A stretch of 24,438 nt of DNA from an uncultured Bacteroidaceae bacterium (GCA_934426255.1 CAKRYD010000032.1:1-24438); one strand, 5' to 3'; shown: positions 7,375 through 16,052, counted from the first letter of the stretch. Made by a program: numbers and translations. The notes: generated by a model not told the origin, from the letters alone.

Positions 7375-8766
7375 TTAATCCTCATCGCCAACGATGACGG
7401 TAGAGATGTCCTTAATTCTTTTAATGGCTTTCTTGAAAAGTGAAGGGCCTTTATGTTTGTCTTTTCCTTTTTTCGGGCTTTCTTCTTTGTCCGACTTGGT
7501 TTCTTGCGCAGAGGAATTTACATTGTTCTCATGCTCCTCGCTGCCTGCCCCGTTTTGTGGCTCTTCAGAATCAAAAATATCAACTTTAGCTGCCTGTTCC
7601 TGTATTAGGGGACTGGTACACGATTGTGTGCCTTTTGTCAAGAGGCTAATAACACTTAACAGCTGTCCGTCCGTGTTCTTGTTTAGATTCTTTGCAAAGT
7701 GTATTGTCTGACGAGGGTTCTTTACAATACGTACTTTGTCAAATCCCGTGATATCAGTGAAAGCTTTGCTTAGATTCTTAAGGTTTGCACCTCCACCGAT
7801 AAGCCAAGCACCGGCTACGAGCGAATCGCGTCCGAAACCTGATTCTGCAATTTGTGCTTTGACATTATACAGAATTTCTTCCATGCGTGCTTCGACTATA
7901 TCATAAAGTTTTCCTTTTGTAATGGTAGAACCATCGGGCAGAGTATATATGATTTCTTTCGATTGGTCTTCTGTCAAGTCTGTCGCTACTATTCCATATC
8001 TGAGCTTAAGGCCTTCCGCATCTGTTTCTTCAAGCTGACAGCTCATGATGTCCTTTGTGATGTTTGAACTTCCAAGTGGTATGACACTAAGAAACCGCAG
8101 CAAGTTTGCTTTATAGATGGAGATGGTAGTTGTGTCTGCGCCAAAGTCCACTAATACGCAGCCTGAGCGTTTTTCTGTGTCAGAAAGCACTTCGTCGGCC
8201 ACTGTTAACGGAATGAGCTTGTCTTCAACAATGTGAATGCCGACATTGGCAAAACAATTATCGATATTGGTACGCAACGCTGTGCGAGCCGTAAGGTTCA
8301 AATACCGTCCTTCTATGTAGTCGCTCAAGACACCGACGGGGTCAATTTGTTTCTGCGTGCCGACGCTGTACTCTTGCGGTATAACTTCCAATATATCAAG
8401 GTCACCTATGTTGGTGTTGACATTCTCTTTCATCAAATCGTCTACGATTTGTTTTGAAATGGGCTTTTGTTCATCGAAGCGCTGCATAATGGAATTGTGC
8501 ATTGAGTGCAGGCTTTGTCCGCCAAAACCAACATATACTTGTGTGACGGACCGTTTCAATTGATCTTCTATGCGTTTTTTTATTACACGGACACATTGGG
8601 TAGATTTGTCCATGTTGAAGATCATTCCTTTTCGGATAAATGCTGACGAAGGTTCTTGTGCTACAGCTTCGATTTGTATGCTACCGTCGGGCATTTTTTT
8701 CCCGCCAATACCGGTTGCGTGTGACGAACCCAGTTCAATTGCAATGATAAATAAATCTTCTGCCAT
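7375..8766 (-). CDS. ftsA: Cell division protein FtsA
   Basis: FtsA is an actin-like ATPase that tethers FtsZ filaments to the membrane and recruits later division proteins. Phosphate-1 loop AIELGSSHATG is at residues 9-19 and phosphate-2 CVLVDFGADTTTISIY at about 203-218. LIGGGANLKNL is the adenosine loop. Residues about 385-440 are a low-complexity acidic to lysine-rich linker. The last 24 residues include the amphipathic LFKKAIKRIKDISTVI, suited to membrane attachment, and end in acidic GDED. Length is 463 residues. It starts six bases after ftsQ ends. Confidence 0.95.
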   Translation of the reverse strand: MAEDLFIIAIELGSSHATGIGGKKMPDGSIQIEAVAQEPSSAFIRKGMIFNMDKSTQCVRVIKKRIEDQLKRSVTQVYVGFGGQSLHSMHNSIMQRFDEQKPISKQIVDDLMKENVNTNIGDLDILEVIPQEYSVGTQKQIDPVGVLSDYIEGRYLNLTARTALRTNIDNCFANVGIHIVEDKLIPLTVADEVLSDTEKRSGCVLVDFGADTTTISIYKANLLRFLSVIPLGSSNITKDIMSCQLEETDAEGLKLRYGIVATDLTEDQSKEIIYTLPDGSTITKGKLYDIVEARMEEILYNVKAQIAESGFGRDSLVAGAWLIGGGANLKNLSKAFTDITGFDKVRIVKNPRQTIHFAKNLNKNTDGQLLSVISLLTKGTQSCTSPLIQEQAAKVDIFDSEEPQNGAGSEEHENNVNSSAQETKSDKEESPKKGKDKHKGPSLFKKAIKRIKDISTVIVGDED

Positions 8767-8772
8767 ATATGG

Positions 8773-9504
8773 TTATTCTTTTTTCGTACAAACTATTTGG
8801 TTGCTAAATTCCATGTCGATTCGATTATATTTATTCCACCCCACCTTGTTCAGGACTTTGGAGTAGAACAACCGAAGACGTTCTAACTTTTGTTCAACCT
8901 TGACGGGAGGCCCCAAATGAATGATGTGGTTGCCTACGCGAGGTATCAGTTCAACAGCTCCATTGCTTAGTACATGCAGTTGCTCAATCTGACTGTTCCA
9001 AAAAGCATCAACTTGTAGATGCCGTCCGATGGCAGCTAAATACTTTTTGGCAAACCGAGGCGTGATAAAGCCTGTCGCTACAATAACATCTGCCGGGAAT
9101 TTGCTGCTTTGAATGCGTTTTCCTTGGCTGTCAATAAAGTAATTGCTTCCGTCTGCACTGATAATACGCATGACCGGTAGTCTTTGACTTACTTTTACGT
9201 GTACGGCGTTGTTAGCTGTCTTATAACATTGAGCATCTAAAATGAACTGATGTGATTCGAGAACCTTTTCCATTTCGGCCAATTGAATCTTGTTCATGGG
9301 AATTCCTTCCGGATATAAATGTTTTTTCTCTAATAGTCTTTTTACTTCGTTTCCGGAAATGAATACTGCTTGCGCACTGTCTGTCACCTCTATGTTGACA
9401 TGTTTGCACGCTTCGGTATTATCACCTTTGCTGAATTTGGTTACAGCCAAGATGATATATGCCAAAAGGGCTATTCCTATGAACAATTTGAGGAGAGATT
9501 TCAT
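8773..9504 (-). CDS. ftsQ: Cell division protein FtsQ
   Basis: This 243-residue bitopic membrane protein has a short cytoplasmic N-terminus, one transmembrane helix (residues about 5-24) and a periplasmic part. The segment IEVTDSAQAVFISGNEV resembles a POTRA domain start, and the C-terminal domain carries YNRIDMEFSNQIVCTKK. FtsQ links early and late division proteins. Sequence conservation in this family is low; the identification rests on topology, the POTRA-like region and the position between murC (10 bases) and ftsA (6 bases). Confidence 0.9.
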   Translation of the reverse strand: MKSLLKLFIGIALLAYIILAVTKFSKGDNTEACKHVNIEVTDSAQAVFISGNEVKRLLEKKHLYPEGIPMNKIQLAEMEKVLESHQFILDAQCYKTANNAVHVKVSQRLPVMRIISADGSNYFIDSQGKRIQSSKFPADVIVATGFITPRFAKKYLAAIGRHLQVDAFWNSQIEQLHVLSNGAVELIPRVGNHIIHLGPPVKVEQKLERLRLFYSKVLNKVGWNKYNRIDMEFSNQIVCTKKE

Positions 9505-9514
9505 TTGTGGCGTT

Positions 9515-10894
9515 TTATGCTCTCGGTGCTAAGATGGATTCAAATTGTGGCATATAGTCGTCCAAATCTCCTGCCCCTAATATGATGAGTACATCAAAGT
9601 CGTTCTTTTTCACGAAATCAACGGCTTCCGTTTTTTTTATGAGGTGGCGTTCCATGCCCGGCCGTAGATTGTCATAGATAAGCTTGCTTGTGACACCTTC
9701 AATGGGCTGTTCGCGAGCAGGATAGATTTCTGTCAGGATCACTTCGTCCAATAATGACAGGCTTTGTGCAAAGTCCTTATAAAAATCTCGTGTGCGAGTG
9801 TAGAGATGGGGCTGAAACATGGCTGTGAGCTTGCGTCCTTTGAATACTTCGCGAAGCGACAGGATGCAGTTCTTTATTTCCATGGGATGATGCGCGTAGT
9901 CGCTTAATAGTACGAGTTTGTTCGTTTTTATCTTGAAGTCAAACCGGCGCACTACACCTTGGAATGATGCCATTCCTCTTTTGATTTCTTCGGCTGTGGC
10001 TCCGCTCAGCTGTGCCAGAGCCATGGCGGCAATTCCATTTTCAATGTTGATACTTACCGGAACACCTAATTGGATGTCATTGATGTTTTCAAAAGGCGAA
10101 ACCAGATTGAAGACGATTTCACCGTTTCCGATGCGAATGTTTTCTGCATGAAAATCTCCTTTATCTCTACTGTAAGTATATTTGCGCACTCCTTCTTGCA
10201 GGGCGGGCTTCATGGCCAAATCTGTATGAATCACCAATGCTCCTCCCGGTTGTATGAGTGAGCTGTATTTGCTGAAGCTTTCCAGATAAGCCTCACGTGT
10301 GCCGTAAATGTCAAGATGGTCGGGGTCAGTGGCTGTGATGACACTTGCATAAGGTCGTAGCCAATGAAAAGACCGATCGAATTCATCGGCTTCGATAACT
10401 ACATAGTTGCTTTTTGCGGAGTACAGGTAGTTGGTTCCATAGTTTTTCGAGATTCCTCCTAAGAAAGCGTTACAATCTACATGGCTTTGGTGCAGAATGT
10501 GTGCAGCCATGGTTGATGTTGTTGTCTTTCCATGAGTTCCTGCCACGCAAAGTCCTTTGAGTGATTTGGTCAGCGTTCCTAATACCTGCGCTCTTTTTTG
10601 CAGCTCAAATCCGTTATCTCTGAAAAACGACAGTTCGTGGTGGTCATTAGGGATGGCCGGAGTGTAAACTACCAAGGTGCGATCCTTGTCTTTGAATGCA
10701 TCCTGTATGTCGTCGGGGTTGTCTTCATAGTGAATTTGCGCTCCTTCATGTATCAGCGCTCCGGTAAGTGTCGACGGTGTTCGGTCGTAGCCACCTACAG
10801 GCAGTCCCTTTTCCAAAAAATAACGAATCAGGGCACTCATGCCGATACCACCTGCTCCTATGAAATAAACGGATTTTATATCTTCTACTTTCAT
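9515..10894 (-). CDS. murC: UDP-N-acetylmuramate--L-alanine ligase MurC
   Basis: MurC adds L-alanine to UDP-N-acetylmuramic acid, the first step of peptide stem synthesis, in the cytoplasm. The N-terminal Rossmann domain has FIGAGGIGMSALIRYFL (11-27). The central ATPase domain has AGTHGKTTTSTMA (118-130). The motif DYAHHPMEI marks the C-terminal ligase domain, and the dipeptide YPAREQPIEGV is typical for MurC among Mur ligases. Length is 459 residues, normal for the family. It lies 32 bases after murG and 10 bases before ftsQ. Confidence 0.97.
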   Translation of the reverse strand: MKVEDIKSVYFIGAGGIGMSALIRYFLEKGLPVGGYDRTPSTLTGALIHEGAQIHYEDNPDDIQDAFKDKDRTLVVYTPAIPNDHHELSFFRDNGFELQKRAQVLGTLTKSLKGLCVAGTHGKTTTSTMAAHILHQSHVDCNAFLGGISKNYGTNYLYSAKSNYVVIEADEFDRSFHWLRPYASVITATDPDHLDIYGTREAYLESFSKYSSLIQPGGALVIHTDLAMKPALQEGVRKYTYSRDKGDFHAENIRIGNGEIVFNLVSPFENINDIQLGVPVSINIENGIAAMALAQLSGATAEEIKRGMASFQGVVRRFDFKIKTNKLVLLSDYAHHPMEIKNCILSLREVFKGRKLTAMFQPHLYTRTRDFYKDFAQSLSLLDEVILTEIYPAREQPIEGVTSKLIYDNLRPGMERHLIKKTEAVDFVKKNDFDVLIILGAGDLDDYMPQFESILAPRA

Positions 10895-10926
10895 TGCTTG
10901 TATTTCTTGGGTTTGTGAATGAAGGT

Positions 10927-12060
10927 TCAGTTTGAATGATGGGCCAGCTTCTTCTCCTTTGCCAGTTTGATGACTTCTTCTGCTATTATTCTGGCAGCAT
11001 CCGGGTGTGCCAGGGTGAGGATGTTGCGGCTGAGTGCCACCAGACGCTCCGGCTCATTGACTGTGCTGACGGCTTTTGGCAGCAATGCCATTTGTGCTTC
11101 TGAATCTTTGATATAGATAGCTGCATCTTTTTTGGCTAAAGCCAATGCATTCTTGGTCTGATGGTCTTCGGCCACATTGGGCGACGGAACGAGTATGCAG
11201 GGCTTGCCCAACAGGCACAACTCGCTGATGGAACTGGCTCCGGCACGCGATATGACCAAATCTGCTGCCTTATAAGCTTTTGCCATGTCGGCGATGAAGT
11301 CGCTAACATAGAGATTATCCGGTTTTCCCTTCTTTTCCAATTCTTCGCGTATCTGCTCACTGTAGAATTTGCCTGTCTGCCAGATAAACTGCACGTTTGA
11401 TTGCCTAATAAGGCTGAGATGTGTCAACACACTGTCATTGATGGTCTTTGCACCAAGGCTGCCTCCGATAATAAGAATGGTCTTTTTGGAAGGATCGAGG
11501 CCGAAGCTCTTAATGGCAACTTCGCGCGATACGTTAATAGACAGGAGCTCCTGACGCACAGGATTGCCTGTCAGTATGATTTTTGAGGCAGGGAAAAACT
11601 TTTCCATGTTGTCGTAGGCTACACAAATCTTGTCGGCTTTTCTGGCAAGTATCTTGTTGGTAACCCCGGCATAGCTGTTTTGCTCTTGAAGCAGTATGGG
11701 AATGCCTAAAGACTCACACGCACTCAACATGGGGCCGCTGGCATATCCGCCTACACCTACGGCAACCTGTGGCTTGAATTCATGCAGAATCTTTTTGGCC
11801 ATCATGCGGCTTTGGGCTGCGCGATAAAGAACCTTGATGTTTCTCATCAGGTGCTTACGGTCAAATCCCGAAACGGGAAGCCCTTTTATTTCATATCCGG
11901 CTGCCGGAACACGGGTCATTTCCATGCGTCCTTCTGCTCCCACAAAGAGTATCTTGACACTTGGCCTAATGGCTTTCAGTGCGTTTGCTATTGAGATGGC
12001 AGGGAATATATGTCCACCTGTTCCTCCGCCGCTTATGATTACTTTAAGTTCTTCTTCCAT
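10927..12060 (-). CDS. murG: UDP-N-acetylglucosamine--N-acetylmuramyl-(pentapeptide) pyrophosphoryl-undecaprenol GlcNAc transferase MurG
   Basis: MurG is a GT-B glycosyltransferase that converts lipid I to lipid II on the inner face of the cytoplasmic membrane. The N-terminal G loop SGGGTGGHIFPAISIA starts at residue 10, and the second G loop IGGSLGAKTINDSV lies in the C-terminal domain. The donor-site region ISRAGASSISELCLLGKP and NVAEDHQTKNA are also clear. Length is 377 residues. It is the first dcw-type gene in this strand direction; ftsW, which often precedes it, is not present upstream. A perfect -7 box lies 29 bases before the ATG. Confidence 0.97.
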   Translation of the reverse strand: MEEELKVIISGGGTGGHIFPAISIANALKAIRPSVKILFVGAEGRMEMTRVPAAGYEIKGLPVSGFDRKHLMRNIKVLYRAAQSRMMAKKILHEFKPQVAVGVGGYASGPMLSACESLGIPILLQEQNSYAGVTNKILARKADKICVAYDNMEKFFPASKIILTGNPVRQELLSINVSREVAIKSFGLDPSKKTILIIGGSLGAKTINDSVLTHLSLIRQSNVQFIWQTGKFYSEQIREELEKKGKPDNLYVSDFIADMAKAYKAADLVISRAGASSISELCLLGKPCILVPSPNVAEDHQTKNALALAKKDAAIYIKDSEAQMALLPKAVSTVNEPERLVALSRNILTLAHPDAARIIAEEVIKLAKEKKLAHHSN

Positions 12061-12088
12061 ACTGATGTGTCTACTTTCTGTAATTCAG

Positions 12089-12096
12089 CAAAAATA
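12089..12096 (-). promoter_or_regulatory. -7 box in front of murG
   Basis: TATTTTTG on the minus strand is a perfect TAnnTTTG match. The start point should fall near 12083, giving a leader of about 22 bases. No convincing TTTG is seen at -33. The element implies that the murG-to-ftsZ operon has its own promoter and does not depend on the peptide transporter gene upstream, which ends in a terminator. Confidence 0.6.
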
Positions 12097-12291
12097 GCAA
12101 TTATTTTTCGTTTCGGCTCGATAAATCTTTTTTTTCTCTTGAAAAATATTCTGCCATTAGATTCCTTCTCGTGCATTAGAGCGGTGAAAGGTTCTTTCTG
12201 CCTTTATCAGTCTTCGCTTGCTGTCTGAATTGATTCTGTGGGCTTGTTTTTTGATTCACTGCGTTTTGTTTTTGCTTTGCTCCCTATGAAA

Positions 12292-12335
12292 ATACGGCAT
12301 TCCGATGAGCCTTGATGCTTGTCGGAATGCCGTAT
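12292..12335 (-). terminator. Terminator of the peptide transporter gene
   Basis: A perfect 14-bp inverted repeat (12292-12305 with 12322-12335) closes a 16-base loop. On the minus strand it begins 23 bases after the stop codon and is followed by TTTTC. It separates the transporter from murG. The rest of 12061-12358 holds only the murG promoter and AT-rich sequence; I see no gene there. Confidence 0.75.
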
Positions 12336-12358
12336 GGCAGGTTTGCGATACAAGTCTG

Positions 12359-13879
12359 TCAGCAGACTTTTTCGAGACGTTTCATGATGCTGAACATGAA
12401 GAGCGCACTGAGCAGACAGAGGGCGATGAACACTCCCCATACAATCCAAAGCGGCAGATTGCCCCATAAGTAGCCGCCTACGCTGACCAGCAGGTTGCCG
12501 ATAGCGGTGGCTACGAACCAACCGCCCATCATCATGCCCTTATATTTTTGGGGTGCCACTTTACTAACAAAGCTGATGCCCATAGGCGATAGCAGCAGTT
12601 CGCCAAATGTAAGGATAAGGTAGGTTGATATGAGCCAATTGGGCGAAGCGAATGTGGCAGTGCCGTCGTTAATGGCCTGAGTTTGTTGTGCCGGACTCAG
12701 AAGGTCGGCCGATCCGATGGCCATCACGAGATATGCAACGGCTGCCACCAACATTCCGAGAGCAATTTTGCGTGGTGCAGACGGTTCTTTCTTTTTCTTG
12801 GCCAACCAGCCGAAAAGGGCAATGCTGACGGGGGTAAGGGCTACTACAAAGCAGGGATTAAATTGCTGGAATATCGGTGCGTTTACGGCAACGGGGCCTT
12901 CAATCAGCGAATACTTCCATACCAATGCGGCGGCCGAAGCAAGAATGATGATGCCTGCGATGCTCTTACCTTTTCCGGTCTTGCTTTGGAATAGGGCGAA
13001 AAGAGCATAAATGATGACAATGCAAAGTACAAGGTTGGTCACGTCAAAGGCCATACTTTGGATGCCAGTAGAACTTTTTGCCGTGAATTCATCGGCGAAG
13101 TAGGTTAATGTAAGGCCGTTTTGATGGAAAGCCATCCAGAAGAACAAGACAACGGCAAAAACAAGGCAAAGGGCGATGATGCGCGCCTTTGTGTCGTCGG
13201 CTTGAGGCTTTTGAGCATTGTCAAGCGTTGATTCGGCTTTCTTTTTGCCGCCTTCGGCGTGACGGAATGTTGAGCGGAAGCAGTAGTAAATGGCGATGGA
13301 AACAATGAGTGATGCGCAAGCTACTGCGAAAGCAAAATGGTAGGAATCGGCCACGCTTACGTGTAGTGTCGTTTGTGCCCATTCCATGATTTTGACAGCA
13401 GCTGTCGGTGCAAACAGCGCACCGACATTGATGGCCATATAGAAGATGGAAAATGCAGAGTCGCGCTTGTCTTGGAGTTCGGGGCTGTCATAAAGGTTTC
13501 CTATCATTACTTGCAGATTTCCTTTGAACAAACCTGTTCCGGTACTGATGAGCAACAGGGCACCGAGCATGCAGGCAAGTGCAACAGAGCCGCCTCCTAA
13601 AGGAATAGAAAGGAAAAGGTAACCGAAAAACATGATAAAGATTCCGATTGTAACCATTTTTCCGTAGCCGAACTTGTCGGCCAGAATACCGCCGAAGAAC
13701 GGCAGAAAGTAAACAAATCCAAGAAACGTGCTATAGATGAGACCGGCAGTTTCATGGGCGAGCCCGAAGTTGGCTCTCAAAAACAAAACGAAAACGGCAA
13801 GCATCGTGTAATAGCCGAAACGCTCGCCGGTGTTAGCTAAACTTAGCGCATAAAGTGCTTTAGGTTGTCCTTCAAACAT
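12359..13879 (-). CDS. POT-family peptide transporter (proton-dependent oligopeptide transporter)
   Basis: This inner-membrane protein has 506 residues and many hydrophobic helices. Family motifs are GERFGYYTM (18-26), FFGGILADKFGYGK (61-74) and GTGLFKGNL (114-122) with K119. POT proteins import di- and tripeptides with protons. The usual E-x-x-E-R motif on helix 1 reads N16-T-G-E19-R20 here, so the first glutamate is absent. The third motif has G120 in place of the common proline. Both changes match my memory of the Bacteroidetes branch and are not signs of decay. The ORF is intact with its own promoter and terminator. It occupies the place where ftsW would be expected. Confidence 0.9.
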   Translation of the reverse strand: MFEGQPKALYALSLANTGERFGYYTMLAVFVLFLRANFGLAHETAGLIYSTFLGFVYFLPFFGGILADKFGYGKMVTIGIFIMFFGYLFLSIPLGGGSVALACMLGALLLISTGTGLFKGNLQVMIGNLYDSPELQDKRDSAFSIFYMAINVGALFAPTAAVKIMEWAQTTLHVSVADSYHFAFAVACASLIVSIAIYYCFRSTFRHAEGGKKKAESTLDNAQKPQADDTKARIIALCLVFAVVLFFWMAFHQNGLTLTYFADEFTAKSSTGIQSMAFDVTNLVLCIVIIYALFALFQSKTGKGKSIAGIIILASAAALVWKYSLIEGPVAVNAPIFQQFNPCFVVALTPVSIALFGWLAKKKKEPSAPRKIALGMLVAAVAYLVMAIGSADLLSPAQQTQAINDGTATFASPNWLISTYLILTFGELLLSPMGISFVSKVAPQKYKGMMMGGWFVATAIGNLLVSVGGYLWGNLPLWIVWGVFIALCLLSALFMFSIMKRLEKVC

Positions 13880-13972
13880 GATGATGATATTTTAATTTTT
13901 TGTATTCTGATTTTTATCCTCCTGTAATACCCAGTCGATACTTCGACTTACGAATTTAAATTATTACGCTTG

Positions 13973-13980
13973 CAAAGTTA
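13973..13980 (-). promoter_or_regulatory. -7 box of the peptide transporter gene
   Basis: TAACTTTG on the minus strand matches TAnnTTTG exactly; no good -33 element is seen. The leader would be close to 90 bases, long for this window, and contains a 6-bp hairpin (AGTCGA/TCGACT, 13933-13948) with a four-base loop. Confidence 0.55.
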
Positions 13981-14120
13981 GCAAAATGCTGCAAATACAT
14001 CGACTCTTGATTTGTCTTTTATAGAGAACAAGATGAAAAGAAAGAAATATGATTGTCTTAAAAAAAGTTTTCGTGAGGGGATATTCTTAACAATATGACA
14101 GGCGTTGATGGAAAAAAGTG

Positions 14121-14128
14121 TACTTTTG
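14121..14128 (+). promoter_or_regulatory. -7 box of the glsA-glsB operon
   Basis: TACTTTTG is a perfect -7 box, 18 bases before the glsA ATG, giving a very short leader of about 10-14 bases. No clear -33 element is present. The region between this box and the peptide transporter promoter (13981-14120) shows no gene. Confidence 0.65.
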
Positions 14129-14146
14129 TAGTTCACGATAAAGAAA

Positions 14147-14971
14147 ATGCCGCAAGAGAAAGAACTTATTGTCGATATCGACAAAATTTTGCGCGACAAG
14201 GCTGGTGCAAAGGCACGATATGTGCCGCGTTTTGTTGTTGCATGGCTCAAACACATCGTTCATCAAGACGAGGTAAATAAGTTTTTAGATGCACACAAGA
14301 ACGAAACCGGCGTAGAGTGGCTAAAGTCCTGCGTGAAATATTTGGATATGCACTTGACTGTTGTTGGCGAAGAGAATCTTCCACCCAACGACGGCCGTCT
14401 CTATACGTTTGTATCCAATCATCCACTTGGCGGGGGCGATGGAGTTGCTTTAGGGGCTCTCATAGGTTCTCATTATGATGGAAAGATTCGTTATTTGCTC
14501 AATGATTTGCTCATGAATCTGCCAGGATTGCGTCCCGTTGGAGTACCTGTCAATATTACCGGCCGCCAAAGTCGCTCGTTTCCCCAAATGGTTCATGACA
14601 CGTTCCATTCAGATATGCAAGTGCTGATGTTCCCTGCAAGGATATGCTCGCGCCGCCACAACGGAGTAGTAAAGGATTTGCCCTGGACCAAGACTTTTAT
14701 CACCAAAAGTGTGGAAACACAACGTGATATTGTGCCAATTCATTTCAGTGGCGAAAACTCTTCGTTCTTTTACCGTTTAGCCAATCTCAGTTCAATGTTA
14801 GGCCTGAAGTTTAATATCGCAATGTTGTTTCTCGTAGACGAGATGTACAAGAACGTCCACAAATCTTTTGAAATCAGAATTGGAAAACCGATTTCCTGGC
14901 AAAAGTTCGACCGTTCGCGGACGGCATCAGAGTGGGCAAAATATGTAGAAGATATCGTGTATCATTTGTAG
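14147..14971 (+). CDS. glsA: PlsC-like O-acyltransferase, probable glycine lipid synthase component GlsA
   Basis: This protein of 274 residues resembles 1-acyl-glycerol-3-phosphate acyltransferases. Motif I is SNHPLGGGDG (90-99), with H92 and D98. The spacing is H-x5-D, one residue longer than the H-x4-D of classic PlsC. A later block FPARICSRR (162-170) takes the place of the usual phosphate-binding motif. In Bacteroides thetaiotaomicron, GlsA adds a 3-hydroxy group-linked fatty acid to N-acyl glycine made by GlsB, giving glycine lipid. The neighbouring GNAT-type gene 22 bases downstream supports this role. The next best reading is a generic lysophospholipid acyltransferase. The protein should be membrane-associated. 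Confidence 0.8.
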   Translation: MPQEKELIVDIDKILRDKAGAKARYVPRFVVAWLKHIVHQDEVNKFLDAHKNETGVEWLKSCVKYLDMHLTVVGEENLPPNDGRLYTFVSNHPLGGGDGVALGALIGSHYDGKIRYLLNDLLMNLPGLRPVGVPVNITGRQSRSFPQMVHDTFHSDMQVLMFPARICSRRHNGVVKDLPWTKTFITKSVETQRDIVPIHFSGENSSFFYRLANLSSMLGLKFNIAMLFLVDEMYKNVHKSFEIRIGKPISWQKFDRSRTASEWAKYVEDIVYHL

Positions 14972-14993
14972 AATAGAAAAGGGATCTTTGACA

Positions 14994-15983
14994 ATGGAAA
15001 AAATAATTGACCCGATTGACAGAACTTTGTTGAAAAAGGAACTTACACCGGAACGCCGTCTCCGGCATACCAATAAAAGCAACAATGAAATCTATATCGT
15101 GACATGGCAGGATTCTCCTAATGTATTGAAAGAGATTGGGCGATTGCGCGAAATAGCATTCCGTGTGGCAGGTGGCGGAACAGGGAAAAGCCTGGATTTA
15201 GACTATTTTGATACATGCGACCATCCATATAAACAATTAATAGTATGGAATCCGGAGGACGAAGAGATAGTTGGTGGCTATCGCTACTTGCCTGGAAATG
15301 AAGTGGCGATAGACAAAAACGGACAACCGGTATTGGCAACATCCCACATGTTCCATTTCAGCAAAGAGTTTATGGACAATTACATGAAGCAGACAGTTGA
15401 ATTGGGACGCTCTTTCGTTACATTGGAGTATCAGAACACGCGTAGGACTGCAGCAAAAAGTCTGTTCGCGCTTGACAACTTGTGGGACGGGCTCGGTGCT
15501 TTAACTGTTGTAATGCCCAACCTGAAATATTTCTTTGGGAAAATGACAATGTATCCGTCCTTCAATAAAACAGGACGCGACATGATACTGTATTTCCTGC
15601 AAAAGCATTTTCAAGACAAAGACCATTTGGTTACAGCACTCAATCCTGTCAAATTGGAAACCGACACAAACAAATTGAAAGCACTGTTCAAGGAAGATTC
15701 GTTTAAAGCCGACTACAGGATTCTAAATGCTGCAGTGCGTGAATTGGGCTACAATATTCCTCCGCTTGTAAATGCCTATATGGGATTGAGTCCTACGATG
15801 CGTGTTTTCGGCACAGCCGTCAACGAGTCGTTTGGCAATGTTGAAGAAACGGGAATACTGATTGCCGTTGATGAGATTTTGGCCGAAAAACGTGTACGCC
15901 ACATAGATTCTTTTGTCCGCGAGCATCCAGACTCGATCAATGTCCTAAAAGATTTGTTGACGTCTCCACTTACACGCGGCTGA
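14994..15983 (+). CDS. glsB: GNAT/hemolysin-type N-acyltransferase, probable glycine N-acyltransferase GlsB
   Basis: Starting at ATG 14994 the protein has 329 residues; a TTG two codons earlier is possible but unlikely. The N-terminal half matches the OlsB/hemolysin acetyltransferase family: IGRLREIAFRVAGGGTGKS (48-66), then DYFD, IVGGYRY (92-98) and ELGRSFV (136-142). These enzymes transfer a 3-hydroxyacyl group from acyl carrier protein to an amino acid amine. GlsB in Bacteroides makes N-acyl glycine. The C-terminal part (about 150-329) is helical and ends in a charged tail. It follows glsA by 22 bases and ends in a strong terminator. The product could in principle be an ornithine or other amino lipid. 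Confidence 0.82.
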   Translation: MEKIIDPIDRTLLKKELTPERRLRHTNKSNNEIYIVTWQDSPNVLKEIGRLREIAFRVAGGGTGKSLDLDYFDTCDHPYKQLIVWNPEDEEIVGGYRYLPGNEVAIDKNGQPVLATSHMFHFSKEFMDNYMKQTVELGRSFVTLEYQNTRRTAAKSLFALDNLWDGLGALTVVMPNLKYFFGKMTMYPSFNKTGRDMILYFLQKHFQDKDHLVTALNPVKLETDTNKLKALFKEDSFKADYRILNAAVRELGYNIPPLVNAYMGLSPTMRVFGTAVNESFGNVEETGILIAVDEILAEKRVRHIDSFVREHPDSINVLKDLLTSPLTRG

Positions 15984-15997
15984 GACTGACAGACAAC

Positions 15998-16041
15998 AAA
16001 AAAGTAAGGCACCGTTGTTAACGACGGTGCCTTACTTTTTT
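15998..16041. terminator. Bidirectional rho-independent terminator
   Basis: A perfect 18-bp stem (15998-16015 with 16024-16041) closes an 8-base loop. The stem starts with AAAAAA and ends with TTTTTT, so both strands have a U-tract. It lies 14 bases after the glsB stop and 11 bases after the esterase stop, and should end both operons. Confidence 0.93.
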
Positions 16042-16052
16042 GACTTTACATT

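Noticed and set aside
12061..12358. Possible small RNA or small gene between murG and the peptide transporter
   Set aside because: The strong stem there is explained as the terminator of the transporter; no conserved coding or RNA motif could be recognised.
14988..14993. TTG start for glsB
   Set aside because: An ATG two codons later gives a normal N-terminus, and TTG starts are rare in this group.
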